This document shows positions 17,889 through 26,391 of a DNA stretch of 39,070 bases, piece after piece. The notes under the pieces were generated by a model, which was not told the origin of the DNA, searched no databases, and worked only from the letters and a program-made list of their open reading frames with translations. How positions within the stretch are numbered: position 1 is the stretch's first letter; every line of letters starts with the position of its first letter. The translations under genes and the position numbers were made by a program. This DNA comes from Amoebophrya sp. AT5.2 (lineage: Eukaryota; Sar; Dinophyceae; Syndiniales; Amoebophryaceae). Location of the stretch: assembly GCA_005223375.1 (NCBI GenBank), contig RXOD01003895.1:1-39070 (forward strand), in the 5' to 3' direction.

Positions 17889-20800
17889 TCACGCGTCCAC
17901 GTCGTCTGGCTCGTCTCCTTCGGCTGGTTCGTCCTGCGCTGAGTCTTTATCGTCTTCGCCCGAACGTCCTCCCCCGCAAGACGGTCCCTGGCCACCGTCG
18001 TCCCCCGCGCCGTCCCCGTCTGCCATCTTGGCCTTTGCCGGTAGTTGGTTAATGCAACAGTAGTTAACGCTGCACCGCGGCAGTGCCTTCTCGTCGTCCT
18101 GCGTGCGCTCGCCCCAGCCAACGTGGCACTCCTTCCGCTCCTGGTCTGCAGGCATCGCGTGTTCGCACAAAGGCCCCACGGAGCTTCCACAAGTGGTGGG
18201 AAAACCAATCTTCGAGAATTCGACGATCTTGCGCGTGTCCTCCGTCCCCTCATCGATGCACCCTTCGTACAGTTGCAGGCATTCGCGGTCATTGCTGGCA
18301 AGCGCCCTGCACCGGGAATAATCGTCTTCGGTCTGGCGGTCCCGCTTCGCCAGCAAGACACACTTCGTCTTGTTCGTTGGACCCTCTGCTGCGGTTGCCT
18401 GCGCTTGGTGTTGCTGGATACGGTAACGGTCGCCGGAGAACGCATACAACTCGTAGTAGAAGTCCGGTTTGATATCACGGGCCTTGTCGAGGATCGTGCG
18501 TACAAACAACACCTTCATGCGCGCGCGCACTTCCTTGACGAAATCCTCCTGCTTCGCGCGATCGGGCTCTATTTGCTCGACAGCCTTTCGCAACTTTTCC
18601 GTCGCCGCCTCATTGCCCGCACGCAGCTCCGCGGGCCTGATGACGTCGGCTTCGCGCACGCTCGCGAAAATTTTCGCTTCCTGGGCGCCAAAGGTATCCC
18701 GGACCACGCTCTGTGCGGGAGGCCCGAGGCCGACGAGCTCGTCCAGACCCTCCCACGTGTTCTGCCACAGAAAAATGCGCCGGGGCCGGTCGTTGCGCCG
18801 TTCGTAAATCCCCCGCCTGTCCGTGATCTGGAGCGCGCGCACCGCCGCCGCCAGCCCCGTGCTGTCCACGACCTGTCCGTCCGCAACCGAAAAACGCGGC
18901 CGCAGAAGGTCCCTCCCCACGTCGTCCTCAAAGACCACCTCGCCCCCGCACGACCTCGCTGCTGCCTCTTTCCGCTTCCGGTCCTTCTCCTGCTCCCGCG
19001 CTTCCGCTTCTTCCACTTCCTTCGCCCACCCGGCCTGCTCCTCCTTTTTCCACGCATGGAAGTCCAGCCCCTTTCGCCCACCCGGCTTCTTGATGAACTC
19101 CAGCACCTTATCCTTCGGCGTGCTGCCGACGCAGCCCGCGCAGGAGTTTTCGCGGGTCGTGCCGTCCTCCACGCCACTCTCCGCCTTGGCAACCTCGGCC
19201 ACGTCGATTTTCTCGCTCTCCCCGCAGCTGGTGCTTCCGTCCGCGCGCGGGTCTCCCGAGTAGTGCGGAACCTGGCGCGGGTCGCTTGCGAAGTACGCCG
19301 CCGCGAATTCATCCGCGTTCTTCGGGTGTCTTGTTCGCAAATTCAGAAACACCGCCCCCGGGAGGTAGCTGCTCGGGTAGCTGAGCAGCTTGGGAAACTT
19401 CCGCTTCACGTATGCGTTACTCACAGCCAGCTTGATGTTCTCGTACGTCGGTCGCTGCGAAAGGCTCGCGGCCCCGTTCCCTGCGTGAACGGAGATCGCA
19501 TCGGCCCCCGAGTCGGCGCCGGTGGTCCGGTCCGCTTGCATTATCGGAATGCGCACGACGGCGGCCGCAGTCTGGTTCCAAAGCCTCTCGGAACCATAGC
19601 CGCGGACGTCCACATACATCGGAATGGCGCTGCCCGTGCCTTTAGCTGCGTCGAAGCTGTACCGCGGAAGCAGTAGCGTCGAGTCTTTCAAACCAGGATC
19701 GCCATCAATCTGATCAGTGTCCTTTTTCGCGATTTCGTGGAGCTCCTTGAGCACTTTTTCGCTGAGTGCAGCGGGAAGATAGGCACTCGGTTCTGGCTGT
19801 CGGTTCGCAGTTCCAGCCGGAGGGCTCGCCGCAGCAGGTGGGTTGTCGTTTTTCGCGCCGAGCGTCCGGCGGCGCTGTTCCAAAAAGGAATGTTGCTCAT
19901 TGCCACGACCTTCCGTATCCTCCCGCGGTCCGAAGCCACCTAGCACGCCTCTCGTCTCCAGCGCCGCTTGCGAGCTCCACCGCATCGTGCCCAAACGTAA
20001 GGTCGTTCCGTTGTAATAGCCTCCCGAATAATTCGGCCCGAAATTCGACTCCGTCACGAATTGCCAGAAAAGGTTTCTCCACTCGAAATCCGGCCCCATG
20101 GCGCGCGGAAGCCCCTTCAACTCTGCCGGGGACTTCGAGAGAACGGCGTCCTGGATGACGTCGTGAGCCTCGCTGTAAAAAGGGCTCTCGCGCATCAGTT
20201 CGGCTTCCACCTTGTCGAGCAGTTGCGTGCGCACCCGCTTGCGGTATGCCCTCGCATTGTTCTCCAGACTGATCCCGATCAGATCCTCACGGCGGCGCGC
20301 CGTCTCCTGGAGCCAATTGAGCAGGTGCTTTCTGAACCGCTGAAATTGTTCGTCGGGCCCATGCTCAGCAGGCTTGCCGGCGCGCAGCACATCTTCGAAA
20401 AAATCGGGATCGTAGATCATCGCGCTCACAAACCAACTCCCCGCACTGCTCGATCCGATGGCGCGATTGCGAAACAGCTTCTCCATCTCGTTGAACGGTC
20501 GTTTGTCAATGTCATCTTTTCCTTTTTCACTTTGCACCTCCTGCGCCTTGTCTTTGTCCGGCTGCATGTCATCGGCGATCACTTTGCCGAGACTCCACAC
20601 GGCCTGGCTGGCGCCCACAAATGCGGAGTACCCACCCGCCCCAAAAGCGAAGGCGTCGAAATTCACGTGCTTCTTCGAGCGCGCAATCAGAACTCTGTCC
20701 GCCTTCGACTGATCGGCGTTGCAGCAACCGCAGCTGTCGTCCGCGTTGCGCGCCGGGAGCTTTTCGTCCGCGGGAGGGTCCTTCGGAGAAGCCAATTTCG

Positions 20801-21041
20801 AGCCCTTCCGAGAACGGATCACCGGCGGGGGACGCGGAGCCTGGGGCTCCACGTCCACCGGCTGCGGAGGGGCGCGCGGAGCGGCTTTAGGAACGGGTGG
20901 GCCTTCGGCTTCAGCTTTACCCTTAGCTGCGGGGGCGCCCTGCGCGTGGACCGCATGTGCGTGCTGCAGTGCTTCGGCCGCGCCCGATGACGACAGAAAG
21001 ATCCCTAGCGCCACCCTCGAGAAGGTCATTGAGGACGCCAT
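17889..21041 (-). CDS. Secreted lipase-like protein, 1050 aa
   Basis: Single exon, start at the first true ATG (21041). The N-terminus MASSMTFSRVALGIFLSSSG followed by AAEALQHAHA looks like a signal peptide; a Pro/Ala/Lys-rich linker follows. At about residue 139 comes FGAGGYSAFVGASQAVWSLG, resembling the glycine-rich oxyanion-hole start of patatin/cPLA2-like acyl hydrolases. At about residue 200 comes IGSSSAGSWFVSAMIYDPDFF, resembling their nucleophile elbow (S-G/A-G-S-W). I could not place the catalytic Asp. Further on are an Asn-rich GPNYSGGYYNGTT segment, charged helices and a Cys-rich C-terminal region (CCIN, CGSS, CEH) ending in an acidic Gly/Asp tail. The lipase assignment is a motif reading, not a family match. 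It lies between the two two-helix paralogues. Confidence 0.7.
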   Translation of the reverse strand: MASSMTFSRVALGIFLSSSGAAEALQHAHAVHAQGAPAAKGKAEAEGPPVPKAAPRAPPQPVDVEPQAPRPPPVIRSRKGSKLASPKDPPADEKLPARNADDSCGCCNADQSKADRVLIARSKKHVNFDAFAFGAGGYSAFVGASQAVWSLGKVIADDMQPDKDKAQEVQSEKGKDDIDKRPFNEMEKLFRNRAIGSSSAGSWFVSAMIYDPDFFEDVLRAGKPAEHGPDEQFQRFRKHLLNWLQETARRREDLIGISLENNARAYRKRVRTQLLDKVEAELMRESPFYSEAHDVIQDAVLSKSPAELKGLPRAMGPDFEWRNLFWQFVTESNFGPNYSGGYYNGTTLRLGTMRWSSQAALETRGVLGGFGPREDTEGRGNEQHSFLEQRRRTLGAKNDNPPAAASPPAGTANRQPEPSAYLPAALSEKVLKELHEIAKKDTDQIDGDPGLKDSTLLLPRYSFDAAKGTGSAIPMYVDVRGYGSERLWNQTAAAVVRIPIMQADRTTGADSGADAISVHAGNGAASLSQRPTYENIKLAVSNAYVKRKFPKLLSYPSSYLPGAVFLNLRTRHPKNADEFAAAYFASDPRQVPHYSGDPRADGSTSCGESEKIDVAEVAKAESGVEDGTTRENSCAGCVGSTPKDKVLEFIKKPGGRKGLDFHAWKKEEQAGWAKEVEEAEAREQEKDRKRKEAAARSCGGEVVFEDDVGRDLLRPRFSVADGQVVDSTGLAAAVRALQITDRRGIYERRNDRPRRIFLWQNTWEGLDELVGLGPPAQSVVRDTFGAQEAKIFASVREADVIRPAELRAGNEAATEKLRKAVEQIEPDRAKQEDFVKEVRARMKVLFVRTILDKARDIKPDFYYELYAFSGDRYRIQQHQAQATAAEGPTNKTKCVLLAKRDRQTEDDYSRCRALASNDRECLQLYEGCIDEGTEDTRKIVEFSKIGFPTTCGSSVGPLCEHAMPADQERKECHVGWGERTQDDEKALPRCSVNYCCINQLPAKAKMADGDGAGDDGGQGPSCGGGRSGEDDKDSAQDEPAEGDEPDDVDA

Positions 21042-21387
21042 GATCGGACACGAAAACACAAAAAAAACTAACTCGGCTCGCGAGTATCGCGATCTTGCAA
21101 TGGCTGAGGTCTACGAGACAGAAAGAAGTCCAAGAAATAAGAAAGTACTTACTTAAGCTTGCTGTGCTGCCTCCTATAGCGACTGGCTTCGCCCGTCTCG
21201 CGAATGTAGCAGGTGCAGCTGGGTGCGTCAAAATGAACGAGGCAGGGGCACCATCATAAATTTAAATTTTGCAGTGACTCGGTACTAGCGGGTTAGAAAC
21301 ACAGATAAACCCTGCTGCCAAGCATCAACATTCCAAATTTAAGTTTGCGAAGAGCATCACCGTAAGCGTAAGCATGCACGCGATCTT

Positions 21388-21419
21388 GGTCTTCCTGGTC
21401 CTCGGTCTTCCTGGTCCTC
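21388..21419. repeat. Tandem duplication, 16 bp x 2
   Basis: ggtcttcctggtcctc occurs twice with no gap (21388-21403 and 21404-21419). It lies in a spacer with no coding role seen. Confidence 0.9.
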
Positions 21420-21696
21420 ATACCGAGCGGAGATAACTGGCACGAAACAGAAGCAAGCGTGTCAGGAAAGTTGCAGTGATTTTTCACCGAACAACTGTAA
21501 CCAGGTTTATCTCACACGGAAAAAGACAAAACAAAGTTCAACGAGAAGAGACAGACAGACCTAAGCGCACAGCCACGGACAACATAAGCATAACTACAGA
21601 ATCAATGAATGCATGAAGCTGCCAACCGAAAACATATCTTGTTGAGCGTTTCGACCGAAGTAGCCTGTCAGCCTGCAAACAAACCGAAACCGAAAA

Positions 21697-21993
21697 TCAA
21701 TTGTAGCTCCAGCTTCTTCTTGACGACTGCAACGTAAAGCGCTGAAGATGAAGAAATGAAACTGAGTGTCGCCTTCGGCTTCGCGTTCGCGCCACTCTGA
21801 GCCTAGTGCTTGACCGCTTTTTTCTGCTCTGTCTTGGCTGTGTCAAGTACTTTCTCTTCCTTGCCGGCAAGGAAACCCACGATGATTTTGATTCATTGCT
21901 CGCCTTCCAACACCAGAGCATGAAAGTCCGAGCGCGTACTTTATTGTGCGTGAGCGTGACCGTATTTGCTCCCAAAGAAAATGCTTCGTTCAT
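21697..21993 (-). CDS. Small basic hypothetical ORF, 98 aa
   Basis: ATG at 21993, 114 bp after the stop of paralogue B. The first half has coding-like codon positions (MNEAFSLGANTVTLTHNKVR). At about 21853 a GTACTT donor like those of the spliced genes here would end the exon before the Arg/Ser-rich second half. No domain recognised; it may be a spliced small gene or chance. Confidence 0.25.
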   Translation of the reverse strand: MNEAFSLGANTVTLTHNKVRARTFMLWCWKASNESKSSWVSLPARKRKYLTQPRQSRKKRSSTRLRVARTRSRRRHSVSFLHLQRFTLQSSRRSWSYN

Positions 21994-22107
21994 GCTTTTG
22001 GTGCTTACTTGGCGCCAACTACATACGGGTACGTCGTCCGTTACAACAGTGGTCTTGCTTCAAGATGACCACCGCCGAGCAACACCTGCACCTTCGCAAA
22101 CGCAATG

Positions 22108-23214
22108 CTACAACGTGACCACGAGGACTACCGTGAAGCAGATTACCGGCACCGCGATTAGGAAAAGCAGCGGTTTCCAGATGAGCACGAGCAAGGACCA
22201 CAGGTCGGCGAGAAACAGGAGTAGCGAAAACATGATCAGCCACCACACGCTGAGAAGGATGACCTCGGGCTTCTGCATCTTTCGCAGCAGGTACTCCAAC
22301 ATCGTCTTCTTCCTCCGCGGGCCTTTCGAAGTCGACCCATATCTGCCGCCACCCCCACCCCGCGCGCTGTTCAGCGAAGATGCACCGCGCGCGGCACTGG
22401 TTGTACCATTGTAGACCCCCGGATCGCTCCCCTGATGAAGCAGACTTGGATCGCTATGAACACCGACGTAGTTGCCGTCGCGGTCATACAGGTGGGACGA
22501 GAACAGCCCGGCGTGCTGGCGGCGCTCCCGGAGCCGGGCGCGGTTCTGCGCCAGGCTGGGATCCTGGAGCAGAGGCTCTTCCATGCTACCGCCTCCCGCC
22601 ATGCCGCTGTAGACACCCGCCCCGGAATAGTCAGTCACGGCGGCCGCGCCGTACTGCGCGTGCAACCGGTGGTAGTAGTCGTTGGAATTGGAGTTGTCTG
22701 CCGCGCCCGCAGGCACCGGCGCGGGAATTGACGCAGGTGCAGGGGGAGCTGCGTTGGAAATGGAACTCGGGTTGATGCTGCGCGCACTCGGCGGTCCGCT
22801 GCGGCGGGCGTACTGCTCCGGCGGGGGTCCTCCGGAAGCCGGGGCTTGCTGCTGCCTCGGCGCCGCGGGCGGTTGCGGTTGATGCGATTGCTGCTGTGCG
22901 GCCGGTGCCGGAAACGTGGAGATAGGCGGCACAACAGCGGGCTTCGGAGGACCAGCGACTGGAACTTTTTGGGGCGCCGGTAGAAACGACGGCTGAGTTG
23001 TGATGTGGGACTCTTCACCGCGAATTTCCAAGGATGCCGACGCGTAAACGGCGTTCGGGCTAGCGACGGGCGACTGCTCCGCCGGATCCGCCTCGGTGGC
23101 CTGTGTAGTTTTGGTCAGGCTCTCGTTCGACTTGAGACTATCGGATGATGCAGACGGCGCGGGGGGAGCGGGTACTTCATCAGCTGCGGGTGTCCCAATA
23201 TCAACGGCTTCCAT
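22108..23214 (-). CDS. Proline-rich protein with C-terminal two-helix membrane module (paralogue B), 368 aa
   Basis: Start taken at the first true ATG (23214, MEAVDIGTPAADEVP); stop TAG at 22108. About 210 residues are Pro/Ala/Gln-rich and disordered. Then come MEEPLLQD, LFSSHLYDRDGNYVG, a Gly/Arg stretch, PRRKK, and two helices (VILLSVWWLIMFSLLLFLAD and LLFLIAVPVICFTVVLVVTL) ending at the stop. It shares this C-terminal arrangement with paralogue A, including the FSSxLYDxxGNxxG segment, with 55 of the last 70 residues identical. Upstream, an acceptor-like TTGCAG at about 23266 continues the frame without a stop, and a coding-like stretch at 23425-23649 ends GTGCCG before a GTAGAT donor in the same phase, so an additional 5' exon is possible. 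Function unknown. Confidence 0.75.
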   Translation of the reverse strand: MEAVDIGTPAADEVPAPPAPSASSDSLKSNESLTKTTQATEADPAEQSPVASPNAVYASASLEIRGEESHITTQPSFLPAPQKVPVAGPPKPAVVPPISTFPAPAAQQQSHQPQPPAAPRQQQAPASGGPPPEQYARRSGPPSARSINPSSISNAAPPAPASIPAPVPAGAADNSNSNDYYHRLHAQYGAAAVTDYSGAGVYSGMAGGGSMEEPLLQDPSLAQNRARLRERRQHAGLFSSHLYDRDGNYVGVHSDPSLLHQGSDPGVYNGTTSAARGASSLNSARGGGGGRYGSTSKGPRRKKTMLEYLLRKMQKPEVILLSVWWLIMFSLLLFLADLWSLLVLIWKPLLFLIAVPVICFTVVLVVTL

Positions 23215-24084
23215 GGCTAGTATGGGCTTTGCGCTTGCGATACTTTTGATTCGACAGAACTGCAACTGGTGGTGCTGCTAAGATGATTTTTCGCTGGTGC
23301 TAAGTAGATGATCTTTCTAAGTATTGATTCCCCAAGACTCTTGTGGGACGAAATGATTTTTTCGGCGCGACCGCAAAGAAACAAACGTGCTTTGAAAGGA
23401 AAGCAATAGCAAGTAGACTGACAATTAGAAACAATAACAAAAACTATCTACCGGCACCTCATCCTCATGCATATTTATAATGATGAAGTCGGAAAACGAA
23501 CTTTGGATTGAATGCGCGCCAGGTCTTGAAATAGCTTGTTTGTTCTTGATGCGAGGGGTAGTTGCAGTTACAGTAAGAGCGGGGTCAACCTCCCCTTGCG
23601 GGGGAGCTCCCTTCCTCGTCGGGTCATGCTGTTCCTCATGATTTAGCAATCAAGTCTGTGACTGTGTACTTTTTCGCCACTCCGCTCAGACTGTTCTGTT
23701 GGTCGTACATCGATGCATGATGGTCTGAAAGAACCGAGTCCGAGGAACCCGGAAAACTCTCGCATCACTCTCTCATGAGGCTCTCTCAGTGCTGGCAGAG
23801 AGTTTCTTTGTTTTTCTCAGTGTATGAATGTAGTAGAAAGACCTGCCTCATTTTTTGGGGAGTGCTGACCGAACGCGGAATCGGAATCGGAATGCCAAAT
23901 CAAAATAAATCACCGAATTGTGAGGTCCAAGCAAAAGCGCATGCCCCACTACCTTCAACATGTTGATTTGTGCGTACAACACAACCAAAGCGAAACTCAT
24001 CTGCGAAACAGCTTTATGTCGCGGCGAAAATTGTCCACTCGTTAAATATCAGAACTTCTTTCATCTGTGCATCTCTGCGTTCTT
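23215..24084. other. Spacer upstream of paralogue B
   Basis: 870 bp. The minus-strand frame 23425-23649 (KGAPPQGEVDPALTVTATT and similar) is coding-like and may be an upstream exon of paralogue B, though it has no ATG at its start. The remainder shows no gene or repeat. Confidence 0.3.
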
Positions 24085-26391
24085 TTAACGCACGTTGTTC
24101 CGCAAGTGTGCACGACAGCACTTCGATATCCCGTCTTGGTACCGATGCTGTGCGCTGCCGACGGCGAATTTGTGATTACGTCGCACGTGTGCCATCGCGT
24201 TTTCGATATCCTCGCTGTAGTATACATCCTGTCGACAGTGCTGGCACACGCGGATGTGCTCCGATTCGCGCGATTGGAACTGTAGACTCTCCCATGCCAT
24301 GGGGCACTGCGCCTCGTCGCAGTTTTCGATCGCGTGCGACGCCAGGTACCGTGTCGGACGCTGCTCGGAAAAATTGCGTCGGTGCGAGTCCATCAAGTCG
24401 TTGCTGACGGAATTTCCACCTTGACGAGAACCACCCTGCTGCTGAGCGGCGCTCACGAAGATCGCGTCCGCATTGCCGCTCCGGAATGCCGTCGTGTCGT
24501 GCTCGCGTGCAACTGTGTTCGGTGACGGTGGGGGGCTCGTCCCGTGTCGAGTGCTCCGTGACCGTGTGCGGCCCGCGGTCGAACCCGGCGACCGGCTGCC
24601 CAGCGACCGGCTGCCCATACTCGGCGCCCCCTCCTCCTCTACTGCCGCCTCCGAGCGCTGGCTCAACAGCGCTGCACCGCCGCCGGTCCGGAGATAGGCG
24701 GGGAGTTCCACCGCATGCTGCGCGAGCGGCGGCGACGAAGAAGAGCTACTCGTCGCAGCAACAGAAGACGATGGTCGTGCGGCTGCTGGTGCACTACTTC
24801 CATGTATTCGCGCCGCTGGGACGTCGCGGAACAGCCACGTCGCCAGCAACCGTCGCTTCACATAGCCGAAGTTGAGCCACGTCAGGAGAGGGTTCGCCGT
24901 TGGGAACACGTGCAGCGCAACGTTCTGCCAGAGCAACCCGTCCTCGAGGATCCACTTCGCGAATTCCCCGCTCCACAGGCTCGCGTTCAAAAGCAGAAAC
25001 TGAACAGGAAAAACGACGTCCATCGCGAACGAAAGAATGTTGCTGCGCACCCCGTCAATGGCGAAACACGCCTGGACGACGGCGTCCAGGCTCGCGCTAC
25101 CCGCTCCTTCTTTGTTCGAATCGTTGTCTTCAGTGGCGACGCGGTTTCCATCGCCGTTTGCAGAACGTACCTTTTGCACATCCTCGTTCGTTGCCACCGC
25201 CGGCGGAGTGCTTAAACTACTCGGGTCGCTCTCTTTTGAAGAAGAAGATGCGTCTTCCACTTTTAGTGCTCCGGGAACAACATCCGCGCCGGCCTCGTGC
25301 AAGCGATCTGTATCTGGAGCAGCTCGCGCGGTCCGGTCTTCTTCAGCACTACCCGCGAGTTCCTCCAGTCGTGCGCGAATCAGGTCGTGTTTGCGCTTCT
25401 CCTTTTTTGAAAAGAAGGACCCCTGCTCCTGCACCTGCTGTGCTAGCACGAAGCGCCGGTCGTGCTCCCGTACAAACCTCCCGCTACCGGCGTCGATCAC
25501 CCACGTCCTTCCGTACGCGCGGCGTGGGTTCCACACGCTCCTGTCGGAACACGATGAAGCAGCAGCACCGATTGTTCCCGGAAAAAATCCCCCGAAACAA
25601 AACTGATCCCACAAGCCGCGGACAACGGCAAAATTCATCCTCGTAGAATCGGCGGTCATGGAAAGCTTGCCCTCATCTTGGGGGCATACGACACTTCGAG
25701 GGACAACAACTGGAAATGCGGTTTCGTTGCTTGATTCTGGACCCACTAGCTGATGCGCTTTCGCGCCATCCTTGCCGGCCGCAGCCACAGCCTGGCTTTC
25801 TGCGTCTGCCTCGAGCGCAGGCGTCTGGGTCTGCTCGCCGCTGCTAGTTTCGCTACCTTCAGCCTCTTGCTCCTTCGCCAGCCGCAGTCGAATCCATTGG
25901 CCCCCTCCCTTCTGCCCTCCCGTTTCAGCATCTGGGGACGCCCACACCAGCACGCTCGGGGCGTCGCGGCGACTGGAGTTATTCGCGATGTCCACGTTGT
26001 TACGGCCGAGACCCAACTCCTCGTTCGCGCATGCAGGACACAAATCGTACCCGCACGGTTGGCAGTGGTACGAGAAGACCGCGCCCGCTCCTTGCAAAGA
26101 GTCCGAGGACTGCAACTGCGAGTGTCCGTGCATCGAGACCCCCTGCTGCGCAGCGGCCGACATTAAAGCGAGTGCCGAGTTGTATATTGAGGGCGCCCGG
26201 TGCCGCGAGGAGACGCCGCACAAGTCACACCGCACACCATGGATGTACTTGGTCCCGCCTGCAAGCGCTGAGAGATGCTGCAGAGACTCTTGCGGCGCCA
26301 ACGGATGCCCAAGAGTGCAGCGGCACAGAATTTGCATCTGGCCGTAGCTGCCATACTCGTTGGAGCAGTTCAATGCGAGCAGATCAGACAT
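24085..26391 (-). CDS. Zinc-finger protein, 768 aa, unknown function
   Basis: Single exon, ATG at 26391, TAA stop. The N-terminal region (about residues 22-135) has a cross-brace pattern: CRCTLGHPLAP, then RCDLCG, then YHCQPCGYDLCPAC, resembling DC1/ZZ-type zinc modules. Near the C-terminus (about 710-735) CQHC is followed by HVRRNH, a C2H2-like spacing, and a further CC near the end. Between them are a region with WVIDAGSGRFVREHDRRFVL, charged helices with a Lys-rich stretch, and a hydrophobic/aromatic block (NILSFAMDVVFPVQFLLLNA, WLNFGYVKRRLLATWLF) that may be buried or membrane-associated. A Ser/Arg-rich disordered stretch precedes the last finger. Binding partner unknown. Confidence 0.75.
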   Translation of the reverse strand: MSDLLALNCSNEYGSYGQMQILCRCTLGHPLAPQESLQHLSALAGGTKYIHGVRCDLCGVSSRHRAPSIYNSALALMSAAAQQGVSMHGHSQLQSSDSLQGAGAVFSYHCQPCGYDLCPACANEELGLGRNNVDIANNSSRRDAPSVLVWASPDAETGGQKGGGQWIRLRLAKEQEAEGSETSSGEQTQTPALEADAESQAVAAAGKDGAKAHQLVGPESSNETAFPVVVPRSVVCPQDEGKLSMTADSTRMNFAVVRGLWDQFCFGGFFPGTIGAAASSCSDRSVWNPRRAYGRTWVIDAGSGRFVREHDRRFVLAQQVQEQGSFFSKKEKRKHDLIRARLEELAGSAEEDRTARAAPDTDRLHEAGADVVPGALKVEDASSSSKESDPSSLSTPPAVATNEDVQKVRSANGDGNRVATEDNDSNKEGAGSASLDAVVQACFAIDGVRSNILSFAMDVVFPVQFLLLNASLWSGEFAKWILEDGLLWQNVALHVFPTANPLLTWLNFGYVKRRLLATWLFRDVPAARIHGSSAPAAARPSSSVAATSSSSSSPPLAQHAVELPAYLRTGGGAALLSQRSEAAVEEEGAPSMGSRSLGSRSPGSTAGRTRSRSTRHGTSPPPSPNTVAREHDTTAFRSGNADAIFVSAAQQQGGSRQGGNSVSNDLMDSHRRNFSEQRPTRYLASHAIENCDEAQCPMAWESLQFQSRESEHIRVCQHCRQDVYYSEDIENAMAHVRRNHKFAVGSAQHRYQDGISKCCRAHLRNNVR

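Larger units (their letters stand above)
21042..22107. other. Spacer between secreted gene and paralogue B
   Basis: About 1.07 kb. It contains the weak ORF 21697-21993, the tandem repeat at 21388-21419, and just upstream of the secreted gene (21150-21231) a coding-like minus-strand stretch without ATG that may be part of a 5' leader exon (possible GTACTT donor at 21147). Confidence 0.3.

Noticed and set aside
18045..19676. Plus-strand open frame of 543 codons opposite the secreted lipase-like gene (also long ones at 15574-16668 and 20061-20990)
   Set aside because: They lie antisense to strong minus-strand coding genes, lack domains and show Arg/Leu/Pro-rich composition typical of mirror frames of GC-rich codons.
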